Numbered from the stretch's first letter, positions 23,883 to 32,300 are shown. The stretch is DNA of 64,000 nt from Microbacterium sufflavum (GCF_023101165.1 NZ_CP078076.1:2294001-2358000), one strand, 5' to 3'. Notes: generated from the letters alone by a model not told the origin. Numbers and translations: made by a program.

Positions 23883-25600
23883 GCGCACTCGACGCCCTGG
23901 ACGAGCGGCAGCGGGCAGCGGCCTCCGTCCTGCGGGGCCCCGTCGCCGTGCTCGCGGGGGCCGGGACGGGTAAGACCCGTGTGATCACGCACCGCATCGC
24001 CCACGGCGTCGACACCGGCGCGTACTCGCCGTCGCGCGTGATGGCGGTGACGTTCACGGCGAAGGCGGCCGGCGAGCTGCGCGGACGCCTTCGTGCCCTG
24101 GGGGTGGAGGGTGTCGCTGCTCGCACGTTCCATGCGGCGGCGCTCGCGCAGTTGAACTTCTTCTGGCCCACGCTGGCTGGCTCGCCCGCGCCGTCGATCA
24201 TCGACAACAAGGTGCGCATGCTCGGGCAGGCGGCCGACGCGCTGCGCCTGCGACCGAGCACGGCGACCCTGCGTGACATCGCCTCCGAGATCGAGTGGCG
24301 CAAGGTGTCGATGCTGTCGATCGACCGGTACGCGGAGCTCGGCCGACCCGTCAGCGGGATCGACGCGGGACAGCTCGTCGAGCTGATGCGCGGCTACGAG
24401 GCGCTGAAGGACGAGCGGCATCAGCTCGACTTCGAGGATGTGCTGCTCGCGTGCGCCGGGATGCTCGAGGCGGAGCCGCGGGTCGCGGCCTCGGTGCACG
24501 AGCAGTACCGCCACTTCACGGTCGACGAGTTCCAGGACGTCTCCCCGTTGCAGAACCGACTGCTCGAGCTGTGGCTGGGCGACCGCCGCGATATCTGCGT
24601 GGTGGGCGACGCAAGCCAGACGATCTACTCCTTCGCGGGCGCCGAGCAGCGGTTCCTGCTCGAGTTCGAGCGCCGCCACCCGGATGCCACGGTCGTGCGA
24701 CTGGAGACCAACTACCGCTCGCAGGAGCCCATCCTGACGGCGGCCAATGCGTTGATGCGGGGTCGACCCGGCGCACTCGAGCTCGTCCCGGCCCGCGAGC
24801 AGTTCACTGCGGACGCCCCGACCGTCACGGCGTACGACTCGGAGTCCGACGAGGCGGCGGGCATCGCGGCCGGTGTCGCTGCCCGGATCGCGGCCGGAGC
24901 ATCGCCCGCCGAGATCGCGGTGCTGTACCGCGCCCACGCCCAGTCGGCCGTGCTGCAGCAGGCGCTCGCCGCGGAGGGTATCGCCACCTCGGTGCTCGGC
25001 GGCACCCGGTTCTTCGCGATGCCGGAGGTGCGGCAGGCGATCCTCGCACTGCGGGCCGCGGCCGTGGCCCCGACCGAGCATGGCTTCCTGCCCGGTGTCC
25101 GCCGCGTGCTGAAGGAGTTGGGTCTGACGCAGGAGCCGCCCGCCGCGGGTGGTGCGCAGCGCGACGGCTGGGAGGCGCGCCGGGCGATCCTGCGCCTGGC
25201 GGAGGAGGCGGGACCGGACGAGACGCTGCGGTCGTTCAGTGACGCGCTGATGGCGCGGGCGAAGGACCAGCACGAGCCGACGCTGCGCACCGTGACCCTG
25301 TCCACGCTGCACGCGGCGAAGGGCCTCGAGTGGCCGCACGTATACCTCGCGGGCTGGGCGGAGGGCGCGCTGCCGATCTCCTACGCCACGACGTTCGAGG
25401 CGATCGACGAGGAGAGGCGGCTGGCGTATGTGGGCGTCACGCGGGCCGCGCGAACGCTGGAGATCTCCTGGTCGCGATCGGCAGGTCGAGGGGAGCGGGC
25501 ACCGTCGCGGTTCCTGGCCGAGATGGGGACGACGGCTCGCGGCACAGGCATTCTGCGCGAAACGACACCGAACGCCACACGCGCCGCCCGTCGGCGCTGA
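23879..25600 (+). CDS. uvrD2: ATP-dependent DNA helicase UvrD2-type, without HRDC domain (573 aa)
   Basis: A 3'-5' SF1A helicase: Walker A AGAGTGKTR (Lys32), TFTAKAAGEL, VDEFQDVSPLQ, VGDASQTIYSFAGA, LETNYRSQEP, STLHAAKGLEW and YVGVTRAARTLEISW. The position after nudC matches Rv3199c-Rv3198c. Mycobacterial UvrD2 is longer and carries an HRDC domain and a tetracysteine region; here the protein stops about 40 residues after motif VI, so both are missing. The GTG start overlaps the nudC stop. The last 164 bases overlap the convergent E1-like gene on the other strand. Confidence 0.92.
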   Translation: MSALDALDERQRAAASVLRGPVAVLAGAGTGKTRVITHRIAHGVDTGAYSPSRVMAVTFTAKAAGELRGRLRALGVEGVAARTFHAAALAQLNFFWPTLAGSPAPSIIDNKVRMLGQAADALRLRPSTATLRDIASEIEWRKVSMLSIDRYAELGRPVSGIDAGQLVELMRGYEALKDERHQLDFEDVLLACAGMLEAEPRVAASVHEQYRHFTVDEFQDVSPLQNRLLELWLGDRRDICVVGDASQTIYSFAGAEQRFLLEFERRHPDATVVRLETNYRSQEPILTAANALMRGRPGALELVPAREQFTADAPTVTAYDSESDEAAGIAAGVAARIAAGASPAEIAVLYRAHAQSAVLQQALAAEGIATSVLGGTRFFAMPEVRQAILALRAAAVAPTEHGFLPGVRRVLKELGLTQEPPAAGGAQRDGWEARRAILRLAEEAGPDETLRSFSDALMARAKDQHEPTLRTVTLSTLHAAKGLEWPHVYLAGWAEGALPISYATTFEAIDEERRLAYVGVTRAARTLEISWSRSAGRGERAPSRFLAEMGTTARGTGILRETTPNATRAARRR

Positions 25601-26297
25601 CCCGCACGAGCCGGGCGGGGTCGGACGAGGCGAGCAGGACGGCCGTGAGTCGAGCGGCTTCGCCGACTCGCGACGCGGGGATGCGCCCGGGGTCGCGCCC
25701 GATCAGCTGACTGTGCACGAGGGGCCACGCGGGGTCGCGCTCGGTGTCCTCGATGTCGCGGCAGCTGAGACACGGCGTCTCGCCAGGAATCACCAGCGGG
25801 CCCACGGTCACACGTCCCGGCTCGAAGGCCAGGGGCAGGTGCGGGCGGTCCTCGCGCAGGTGCACGGCGAACTGCACGGCCGCTGCCGCTCCCGGTACCA
25901 GCACGACCGCGACGGCATCCGCCTGATCCGGAGCGCCCGCCGGAACGCCTTCGTCGGCCAGGGCCTCCCGCAGTCGTCCTTCGGCCCGCGGATCCGTGAG
26001 ACCGAGGCTGCTCGTCCAGGCGGCCCGGAGGGGGGACGGGTCGTCGGTGAGTGCGGGGTCGACGAGGGCGAGCAGCCGGCGGGCGTCGTCCCAGGGGGCG
26101 CCCGCCGCATGGGCGATCACGTCGAACGCGCTGCGCCGGAATCCGCGGCGCATACGGCTGAGGAGCGGCTCCACCCAGAACTGCTCCGCGGGAAGGCGGA
26201 GGGTCCCGTCGTCGCCGAGTTGGAGCGTGGTGGCGTCGCGCCACAGCAGCGGTCGCGCCGGGTCGAGGCGGGTGAGGGTGGGCGGGGTGAGTGGCAT
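25437..26297 (-). CDS. Orphan TOMM/cyclodehydratase-type E1-like protein with tetracysteine motif (286 aa)
   Basis: The N-terminal 90 residues look like the small leader-binding (RRE-like) domain seen before E1-like folds in thiazole/oxazole peptide (TOMM) enzymes. The rest resembles a ThiF/E1 fold without a nucleotide-binding GxGxxG. A structural zinc site is suggested by TPCLSCRD followed by DPAWPLVHSQL, then ECLCRE near the C-terminus (CxxC and CxC). The block C-x-x-C-x(n)-DPAWP is the best link to TOMM leader-binding proteins. No YcaO gene is near. The CxC codons (25542-25550) lie antisense to the end of uvrD2. ATG at 26297. Confidence 0.7.
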   Translation of the reverse strand: MPLTPPTLTRLDPARPLLWRDATTLQLGDDGTLRLPAEQFWVEPLLSRMRRGFRRSAFDVIAHAAGAPWDDARRLLALVDPALTDDPSPLRAAWTSSLGLTDPRAEGRLREALADEGVPAGAPDQADAVAVVLVPGAAAAVQFAVHLREDRPHLPLAFEPGRVTVGPLVIPGETPCLSCRDIEDTERDPAWPLVHSQLIGRDPGRIPASRVGEAARLTAVLLASSDPARLVRVSADGRRVWRSVSFRAECLCREPSSPSRPGTATVPAPLDLPIATRRSPAFARPA

Positions 26298-26422
26298 CCG
26301 TCCGATTCTCGTGCGGACCGTCCGTGCGCGGAGAGCACGCGTGCGTATCGGTGGACAACTCGGGCGGGTGCCCGCGCTCGGGGAGGAGGAGTGCCGCGAC
26401 GGTCGCGCCACGGCGGGCGGGC

Positions 26423-27856
26423 TCAGACCGGGCGGTCGCCCTCCGGTGCCGCATCGCCGTCCTGATCGCGGTCGTCGCGCTCCTCCGTGCCGTCGGCGGA
26501 GGTCGAGTCGCGCCCCTCCTCCTCGCCGGAGAAGTCGTCGCCGTCGAGCAGACGGGCGAGCGCCTCATCGAACTCGTCGGCCACGGGCTGCTCGCCGCGC
26601 TCGGCGGCCTGGAGCCGCCCGATGAGAGCCGTGGGGTCGTCGATGTCCTCGGCGCTCGGCATGAGGTCGGGGTAGTCCCACAGGGAGTCGCGCGCGGCCA
26701 CGCCGACCGCGTCAGTCACGGCCTGCCACATCGCCGAGGCCTCCCTCATCCGCCGGGGGCGGAGCTTCAGCCCGACCAGGGCGCCGAGGGCGTCCTCCGC
26801 CGGGCCGCCGACCGCGCGGCGACGTCGCGCGGCCTCCGCGATCCGCGCGCCGTCCGGCAGCCGAGAGGTCGCCTGCGCGGTGACCACGTCGACCCATCCG
26901 TCGATCGTCGCGATGAGGTTCTCCAGCCGCGCGAGCGCCTCGCGCTGGGCCTCGGTCTGGGTGGGCAGCAGCGCGCCGCCCTCGATCGCGGCGCGCAGCT
27001 CCTCCGGGTCGGAGGGGTCGAGCCGGCTCGCCACGTCCTCCAGGGCGTCGACGTCCACCGTCACGCCGCGGGCGAAGTCGGTGATCTGCGCCATCACGTG
27101 CAGGTGCAGCCACTTGGCGTGCCGGTACAGCCGGGCGTACGCCAGCTCCCTCGTCGCGAGGTACAGCGCGATCTGGTCCTCCGGGATCTCCAGGCCCTCG
27201 CCGAACGCGGTCAGGTTCTGCGGGATCACGGCCGCGGTGCCGGCGGGGAGCACCGGGATCCCCACGTCACCGCCCGAGACGACCTCGAGCGACAGGTTGC
27301 CCAGCACCTGACCGAACTGCGCGGCGAACACCGAGCCGCCGAGTCCGCGCATCAGCCGCCCCGCGCCCTGCACCACGCCGCGCATCTCCTCCGGCACCTG
27401 CGTGTCCAGGGCCGAGGTCAGCGCGTCGGCGATGCTGGTCGACACGGGGCCGGCGATCTCCTTCCACACCGGCAACGTCTTCTCGACCCACTCGCCGCGG
27501 GTCATGGCGGTGGGCGCCTCGGCGAGCTCGGAGATCGTGGTCGCCTCGCCGAGCCAGAGGGTGGCGAGCGCGAAGGAATCCGCGATCGAGGTGCGCGAGC
27601 CGTCGGAGATGCCCTGGCCCTCGCGGTTGGCGATGTGCAGCGCCTGCCGCAGCGCGTTCTCCCACGGGTCGCCGCCGAACGCACCCTGGAGCTGCGCCAT
27701 GATCGTCTGCATCATCGCGGGGTCGAGCGTGAACCCGTCCATGCCCTGGAAGGCGTCCCGCAGCGCTTCCGGGTCGATGTCGCCGCCGCCCTGGTTCGAG
27801 AGCATCCGGCGCAGGAACTCCTGGAAGTCCTCCGGGTTCGGGTCGTTGTCTGCCAT
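26423..27856 (-). CDS. DUF2342 zinc-dependent metalloprotease family protein (477 aa)
   Basis: An actinobacterial family annotated as zinc-dependent metalloprotease or F420-biosynthesis-associated (Rv3195-like). Recognised from MADNDPNPEDFQEFLRRML, VLPAGTAAVIPQNLTAF, EDQIALYLATRELAYARLY and RHAKWLHLHVMAQI. The family's HExxH is not present; the metal site would be formed by the His/Glu residues around ARLYRHAKWL. The last 60 residues are very acidic and disordered. ATG at 27856 with GAGAGGG upstream. It is divergent from the PDZ protease gene across a shared -10 element. The protease activity is family annotation, not shown by motif. Confidence 0.85.
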   Translation of the reverse strand: MADNDPNPEDFQEFLRRMLSNQGGGDIDPEALRDAFQGMDGFTLDPAMMQTIMAQLQGAFGGDPWENALRQALHIANREGQGISDGSRTSIADSFALATLWLGEATTISELAEAPTAMTRGEWVEKTLPVWKEIAGPVSTSIADALTSALDTQVPEEMRGVVQGAGRLMRGLGGSVFAAQFGQVLGNLSLEVVSGGDVGIPVLPAGTAAVIPQNLTAFGEGLEIPEDQIALYLATRELAYARLYRHAKWLHLHVMAQITDFARGVTVDVDALEDVASRLDPSDPEELRAAIEGGALLPTQTEAQREALARLENLIATIDGWVDVVTAQATSRLPDGARIAEAARRRRAVGGPAEDALGALVGLKLRPRRMREASAMWQAVTDAVGVAARDSLWDYPDLMPSAEDIDDPTALIGRLQAAERGEQPVADEFDEALARLLDGDDFSGEEEGRDSTSADGTEERDDRDQDGDAAPEGDRPV

Positions 27857-27894
27857 GTCGCTCGCCCTCTCAGCACGTCTGTAGCCGTGGCATC

Positions 27895-27901
27895 TACGCT
27901 A
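27895..27901. promoter_or_regulatory. Palindromic -10 element shared by two divergent genes
   Basis: TACGCTA reads TACGCT on the + strand (27895-27900) and TAGCGT on the - strand (27901-27896); both fit TANNNT. The + transcript would have a leader of about 68 bases to the PDZ protease GTG, the - transcript about 33 bases to the metalloprotease ATG. Confidence 0.5.
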
Positions 27902-27974
27902 GTCACAGGTTTCAGTGCGTGACCCCGGAGCGGGCAGATCGCTGTACGCCGCTCGCGAACGACGGAGGAATGCT

Positions 27975-29066
27975 GTGGAACGACCGCGCGCAGGAAAGCT
28001 CGGACTCGGTGTCTGGGCGCTGATCGTCGCGCTCGCCGCCCTGGCGGTGCTCACCTTCCTGCCGTCGCCGTACGTGATCCAGCGTCCCGGTCCCGTGTAC
28101 GACACCCTCGGCACCGCCAAGAACGCCGACGGCGAGCAGGTGCCGCTGATCAGCGTCGAGGGTGCGGAGACGTACGAGACGGGTGGCACGCTGGACCTCA
28201 CGACGGTGCAGGTGGTCGGCAACCGCGAGCGCACGCCCAGTTGGTTCGAGCTCGCGCTGGCCTGGCTCGACTCCTCGCGGGCGGTCGTCCCGCTCGACTC
28301 CGTGTTCCCGGAGGGGGTGACCACGGAGCAGCGCGACGAGCGCAACGCGACGCTCATGGTCGACTCGCAGCACGAGGCCACGGCTGCAGCGCTCAACGAG
28401 CTCGGCTACGACACCGGCGCGCAGGTGGTCGTCGTGGACGCGGTCGAGGACTCGCCGGCCGACGGGCTGCTGGAACCCGACGATGTGATCACCGCGGTCG
28501 ACGGCACGCCCGTCACCTCGGCCACCCGGTTGCGCGAGGCGATCCAGGATGCGGGTGGCGACCCCGTCGCCCTCACCGTGCAGCGCGATGGCGCGGAGCA
28601 GGTGGTGGAGGTGACGCCCGAGAAGCACGAGGAGGGCGGGACCACGACCTGGCTGGTCGGCATCACCCTGCGCACCGACTACGACTTCGAGATCGACGTG
28701 ACCATCCAGCTCGACAACGTGGGCGGCCCGAGCGCCGGCATGATGTTCGCGCTGGGCATCATCGACACGCTCACGCCCGGCGAGCTCAACGGCGGCAAGG
28801 ACGTCGCGGGAACGGGCACGATCGACGCGGAGGGCGACGTCGGCCCCATCGGCGGCATCCGGCAGAAGCTCTACGGTGCGCGCGACGCGGGTGCCGACTA
28901 CTTCCTGGCTCCGGCGTCGAACTGCGACGAGGTGGTCGGGCACGTGCCCGATGGCCTGCAGGTGATCCGGACGGCGACGCTGGAGGAGTCGCTGGCGGCG
29001 TTGGACGTCATCGCGGACGGCGGGGACACGAGCGGACTCCCGACGTGCGAGATCCCGGCCACCTGA
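27975..29066 (+). CDS. PDZ-domain Lon-like serine protease, YlbL type (363 aa)
   Basis: A membrane-anchored Lon-type protease without an ATPase domain. One transmembrane helix (about residues 10-30) is followed by PSPYVIQRPGPVYDTLG, a PDZ domain (about 140-215, DSPADGLLEPDDVITAVDG) and a Lon catalytic domain with Ser253 in NVGGPSAGMMF and Lys298 in GGIRQKLYGA, the Ser/Lys dyad. The active domain faces outside. GTG at 27975 is chosen because GGAGG lies seven bases upstream. Order PDZ protease then UPF0182 matches Rv3194c-Rv3193c. It probably cleaves membrane or secreted substrates. Confidence 0.92.
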   Translation: MERPRAGKLGLGVWALIVALAALAVLTFLPSPYVIQRPGPVYDTLGTAKNADGEQVPLISVEGAETYETGGTLDLTTVQVVGNRERTPSWFELALAWLDSSRAVVPLDSVFPEGVTTEQRDERNATLMVDSQHEATAAALNELGYDTGAQVVVVDAVEDSPADGLLEPDDVITAVDGTPVTSATRLREAIQDAGGDPVALTVQRDGAEQVVEVTPEKHEEGGTTTWLVGITLRTDYDFEIDVTIQLDNVGGPSAGMMFALGIIDTLTPGELNGGKDVAGTGTIDAEGDVGPIGGIRQKLYGARDAGADYFLAPASNCDEVVGHVPDGLQVIRTATLEESLAALDVIADGGDTSGLPTCEIPAT

Positions 29067-29135
29067 GCCGGGTGGCCTTCCGCGCCGTGACGTCGCCGTG
29101 ACCGGCGTGACAGCCTGCGCACAGCCGCCCGTGCC

Positions 29136-29141
29136 TAGGAT
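29136..29141 (+). promoter_or_regulatory. -10 box of the leaderless UPF0182 gene
   Basis: TAGGAT ends six bases before the GTG at 29148 (spacer GGAGGG). Confidence 0.6.
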
Positions 29142-29147
29142 GGAGGG

Positions 29148-32069
29148 GTGACCTCGACCTCAGCCCCGAACCCGGCCACGCCACGAACCTCTCGACGAAT
29201 CCTCGGCATCTCGCTGGTGATCATCGCCGCGCTGATCGCGGCGTTCTTCGTCTTCGCTTCGCTCTACACCGAATTCCTCTGGTTCGACCAGGTCGGGTTC
29301 ACCGGCGTGCTGACCACGCAGTGGATCGCGACGGCGGTGATGTTCGTCGTCGGCTTCCTCGGCATGGCGGTCCCGCTGTTCGTCGTCATCCAGCTGGCCT
29401 ACCGTCTGCGCCCGGTCTACGTGCGTCTGAGCTCGCAGCTCGACCGCTATCAGGAGGTCATCGAGCCGCTGCGCCGCCTGGCCATGTGGGGCATGCCTAT
29501 CTTCTTCGGACTGTTCGCGGGCTTCGCGGCGGCGGGCAACTGGAAGACGGTGTGGCTCTGGGCGAACGGTGTCGCCACCGACACGGTCGACCCGCAGTTC
29601 GGCGTCGACACGGGCTTCTACATGTTCGCGATGCCGTTCTACTCGATCCTGCTCGCGTTCGTGTCGGCCGTGCTGCTGCTGAGCTTGCTGGTCACCGCGC
29701 TCGTGTCGTACCTGTACGGCTCCGTGCGCATCGGCCAGGGCGAGCTGCGCATCTCCAAGCCGGCGCGCATCCAGCTCGCCGTGATCGCCGGCCTCTATCT
29801 CCTGGTGCAGGCCGCGAGCCTCTGGCTCGACCGCTTCAAGACCCTCGTCACGCCGGACGACCGCATCACGGGTGCCGCGTACACCGGTGTGAACGCGACG
29901 ATCCCCGGCCTGGCGATCCTCGCGATCATCGCCGCCGTGGTCGCGATCCTCTTCTTCGTCACGGCCGTCATCGGGCGCTGGCGGTTCCCGCTCGCCGCGA
30001 CGGCGCTGCTCATCGTGGCCTCGCTGGTCGTGGGCGTCGGCTACCCCTGGGTGGTCACCACCTTCCAGGTGAAGCCGAACCAGAACGCGTACCAGGCGGA
30101 GTACTACCAGCGGAACATCGACGGCACGAAGGAGGCCTACGGGGTCGCGAACCTCGAGACCACCGCCTTCGAGGCCGAGACCGATGCGGCGGCCGGCCAG
30201 CTGCGGGCCGACGCCGAGACCACGGCGTCGATCCGCATCATGGACCCGAAGGTCATCCCGCCGACCGTGCGTCAGCTCGAGCAGTACCGCGGCTACTACC
30301 AGTTCCAGACCACGATGGACGTCGACCGCTATGAGATCGACGGCGTCATGCAGGACACGGTGGTCTCGGTGCGCGACCTCGACATGTCGGGCCTCGGCGA
30401 CGGCGACAACTGGAACAACCGCGTCGCGGTCTACACCCACGGCTACGGCCTCGTGGCCGCGGCGGGCAACCAGCGCACGAGCGACGGTGAGCCGGTGTTC
30501 CTCGAGCGCGGCATCCCGAGCTCGGGCTTCCTGACCGACCGCGAGAACTTCGAGCCGCGCGTCTACTTCGGCGAGAACTCCCCGGAGTACTCCATCGTCG
30601 GCGCCCCGGAGGGCTCCGAGCCGGCGGAGATCGATTACCCGCGCGGCAAGGACGGCTCGAGCGAGACGAAGACGACCTTCGACGGCGACGGCGGTCCGAA
30701 GATCGGCGACACGTTCACGAAGCTGCTCTACGCGCTGAAGTTCCAGTCGGAGCAGATCCTGTTCTCGAACCTGGTGAACGACGAGTCGCAGATCCTGTAC
30801 GACCGCGACCCGAAGACGCGCGTGCAGAAGGTCGCTCCGTACCTCGAGCTCGACAGCGACCCGTACCCGAGCGTCGTGGACGGTCGCATCGTCTGGATCG
30901 TGGATGGCTACACCACCAGCTCCACGTACCCCTACTCGACGAGCGTGAGCCTGTCCGACGCGATCGCCGACTCGAACGTCACCTCGCCCTCGCTCGCGAT
31001 CGACGACATCAACTACATCCGCAACTCGGTCAAGGCCACCGTCGACGCCTACGACGGCTCGGTCACGCTCTACGCGTGGGACGAGGAGGACCCGGTGCTG
31101 CAGACGTGGCAGAAGGTGTACCCGTCGACGCTCAAGCCGATCAGCGACATGTCGGGCGAGCTCATGAGCCACGTGCGCTACCCGACCGACCTGTTCAAGG
31201 TGCAGCGCGACATCCTCGGCATTTACCACGTCGACAAGGCCGGCTCGTTCGCGCAGCAGGACAACCGCTGGCAGACGCCGAACGACCCGCGCAGCGAGGC
31301 GATGCTGCAGCCGCCGTACTACCTGACGATGCAGATGCCCGGTCAGGACCAGCCCCGGTTCTCGATGTTCTCGACCTTCATCCCGGCGTCGCAGGGCGCG
31401 GGAGGCAGCCGAGACGTGCTGATGGGCTACCTCGCGGTGGACTCGGACGCCGGGTCGGAGAAGGGCGTGAAGGCCGACGGGTACGGGCAGTTGCGCATGC
31501 TCGAGATCGACACCGACACCACGGTGCCCGGCCCCGGTCAGGTGCAGAACACCTACAACTCGGACACCGCCGTGGTGCCCCAGCTGAACCTCCTCCAGCA
31601 GGGGGAGTCCGAGGTGATCTACGGCAACCTGCTCACGCTGCCCGTCGGCGGCGGTCTGCTCTACGTGCAGCCGGTGTACGTGCAGTCGTCGGAGGGCACG
31701 CAGCTGCCGCGTCTGCAGAAGGTGCTGGTCGCGTTCGGCGACCGGGTCGCGTTCGAGAACACGCTCACCGAGGCGCTCGACACGCTGTTCGGCGGTGACT
31801 CCGGTGCCACCGGTGGTGATGACGAGGTCGAACCGACGGATCCGGGCACCGATCCGGGCACGACGGATCCGGACACGGGGGAGACCCCGACCGAGCCGAC
31901 CGCGCCGACGGACGCCCAGGCCGACGCGCTGGCTGCTGCGCAGCAGGCCCTGCTCGACCGGCAGGCGGCGCTGGCCGAGGGTGACCTCGAGAAGTTCGGT
32001 GAGGCCGACAAGCGCCTCACGGCGGCCGTCGAGAAGCTTCTGGAGCTGGAGGGCGCCGCAGGGCAGTGA
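29148..32069 (+). CDS. UPF0182 family large membrane protein (973 aa)
   Basis: A conserved, abundant actinobacterial membrane protein of unknown function (COG1615, Rv3193c-like). About seven transmembrane helices fill residues 15-310. A large extracytoplasmic domain follows (GNQRTSDGEPVFLERGIPS, VYFGENSPEYSIVGAP, YPTDLFKVQRDILGIYHV and LYVQPVYVQS are family blocks). A Thr/Pro/Asp-rich linker (about 885-925) and a short charged helix end the chain. The GTG at 29148 is fixed by the TAGGAT box and no ribosome site. It has its own terminator region and is not in an operon. Confidence 0.94.
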   Translation: MTSTSAPNPATPRTSRRILGISLVIIAALIAAFFVFASLYTEFLWFDQVGFTGVLTTQWIATAVMFVVGFLGMAVPLFVVIQLAYRLRPVYVRLSSQLDRYQEVIEPLRRLAMWGMPIFFGLFAGFAAAGNWKTVWLWANGVATDTVDPQFGVDTGFYMFAMPFYSILLAFVSAVLLLSLLVTALVSYLYGSVRIGQGELRISKPARIQLAVIAGLYLLVQAASLWLDRFKTLVTPDDRITGAAYTGVNATIPGLAILAIIAAVVAILFFVTAVIGRWRFPLAATALLIVASLVVGVGYPWVVTTFQVKPNQNAYQAEYYQRNIDGTKEAYGVANLETTAFEAETDAAAGQLRADAETTASIRIMDPKVIPPTVRQLEQYRGYYQFQTTMDVDRYEIDGVMQDTVVSVRDLDMSGLGDGDNWNNRVAVYTHGYGLVAAAGNQRTSDGEPVFLERGIPSSGFLTDRENFEPRVYFGENSPEYSIVGAPEGSEPAEIDYPRGKDGSSETKTTFDGDGGPKIGDTFTKLLYALKFQSEQILFSNLVNDESQILYDRDPKTRVQKVAPYLELDSDPYPSVVDGRIVWIVDGYTTSSTYPYSTSVSLSDAIADSNVTSPSLAIDDINYIRNSVKATVDAYDGSVTLYAWDEEDPVLQTWQKVYPSTLKPISDMSGELMSHVRYPTDLFKVQRDILGIYHVDKAGSFAQQDNRWQTPNDPRSEAMLQPPYYLTMQMPGQDQPRFSMFSTFIPASQGAGGSRDVLMGYLAVDSDAGSEKGVKADGYGQLRMLEIDTDTTVPGPGQVQNTYNSDTAVVPQLNLLQQGESEVIYGNLLTLPVGGGLLYVQPVYVQSSEGTQLPRLQKVLVAFGDRVAFENTLTEALDTLFGGDSGATGGDDEVEPTDPGTDPGTTDPDTGETPTEPTAPTDAQADALAAAQQALLDRQAALAEGDLEKFGEADKRLTAAVEKLLELEGAAGQ

Positions 32070-32085
32070 TCCTGAGAGGCTGAGA

Positions 32086-32117
32086 CGAATGGGCGTCCCT
32101 GCGGGGGCGCCCATTCG
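32086..32117 (+). terminator. Hairpin after the UPF0182 gene
   Basis: CGAATGGGCG (32086-32095) pairs exactly with CGCCCATTCG (32108-32117), 17 bases after the stop. The loop can pair further (CCC with GGG). No T-tract. Confidence 0.55.
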
Positions 32118-32172
32118 CGTATCCGCCGGACGGACAGAGGGCGGGCGGGGCCAGCGCGCGCAGGGAAAGGCG

Positions 32173-32209
32173 AAGGCCCCTGATCGGATTTCTCCTGATC
32201 AGGGGCCTT
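32173..32209. terminator. 13-bp perfect hairpin between UPF0182 and the tRNA
   Basis: Bases 32173-32185 pair exactly with 32197-32209 around an 11-base loop and are followed on the + strand by CTCTTGTT. It lies seven bases beyond the 3' end of the minus-strand tRNA, so it probably ends both the UPF0182 and the tRNA transcripts. Confidence 0.7.
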
Positions 32210-32215
32210 CTCTTG

Positions 32216-32289
32216 TTGCGGGGACAGGATTTGAACCTGCGACCTCCGGGTTATGAGCCCGGCGAGCTACCGAACTGCTCCACCCCGCG
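32216..32289 (-). tRNA. Initiator tRNA-fMet (CAT anticodon)
   Basis: A 74-base cloverleaf on the minus strand: acceptor CGCGGGG with CCCCGCA, D arm GAGC/GCTC, anticodon loop CTCATAA closed by CCGGG/CCCGG, and T loop TTCAAAT. Position 1 (C) faces position 72 (A) as a mismatch, the anticodon stem ends in three G-C pairs, and the D stem has A11-T24. These three features mark an initiator rather than an elongator Met tRNA. CCA is not encoded; the bases after the discriminator A read CAA. It starts from a TAAGTT box just upstream. Confidence 0.97.
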
Positions 32290-32300
32290 GCACAAGAAGT

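Noticed and set aside
25437..26297. Complete TOMM (thiazole/oxazole peptide) biosynthesis cluster
   Set aside because: No YcaO, dehydrogenase, precursor peptide or exporter within the window.
29160..32114. 984-codon open frame antisense to UPF0182
   Set aside because: His/Arg/Val-rich shadow of a well-conserved membrane protein gene.
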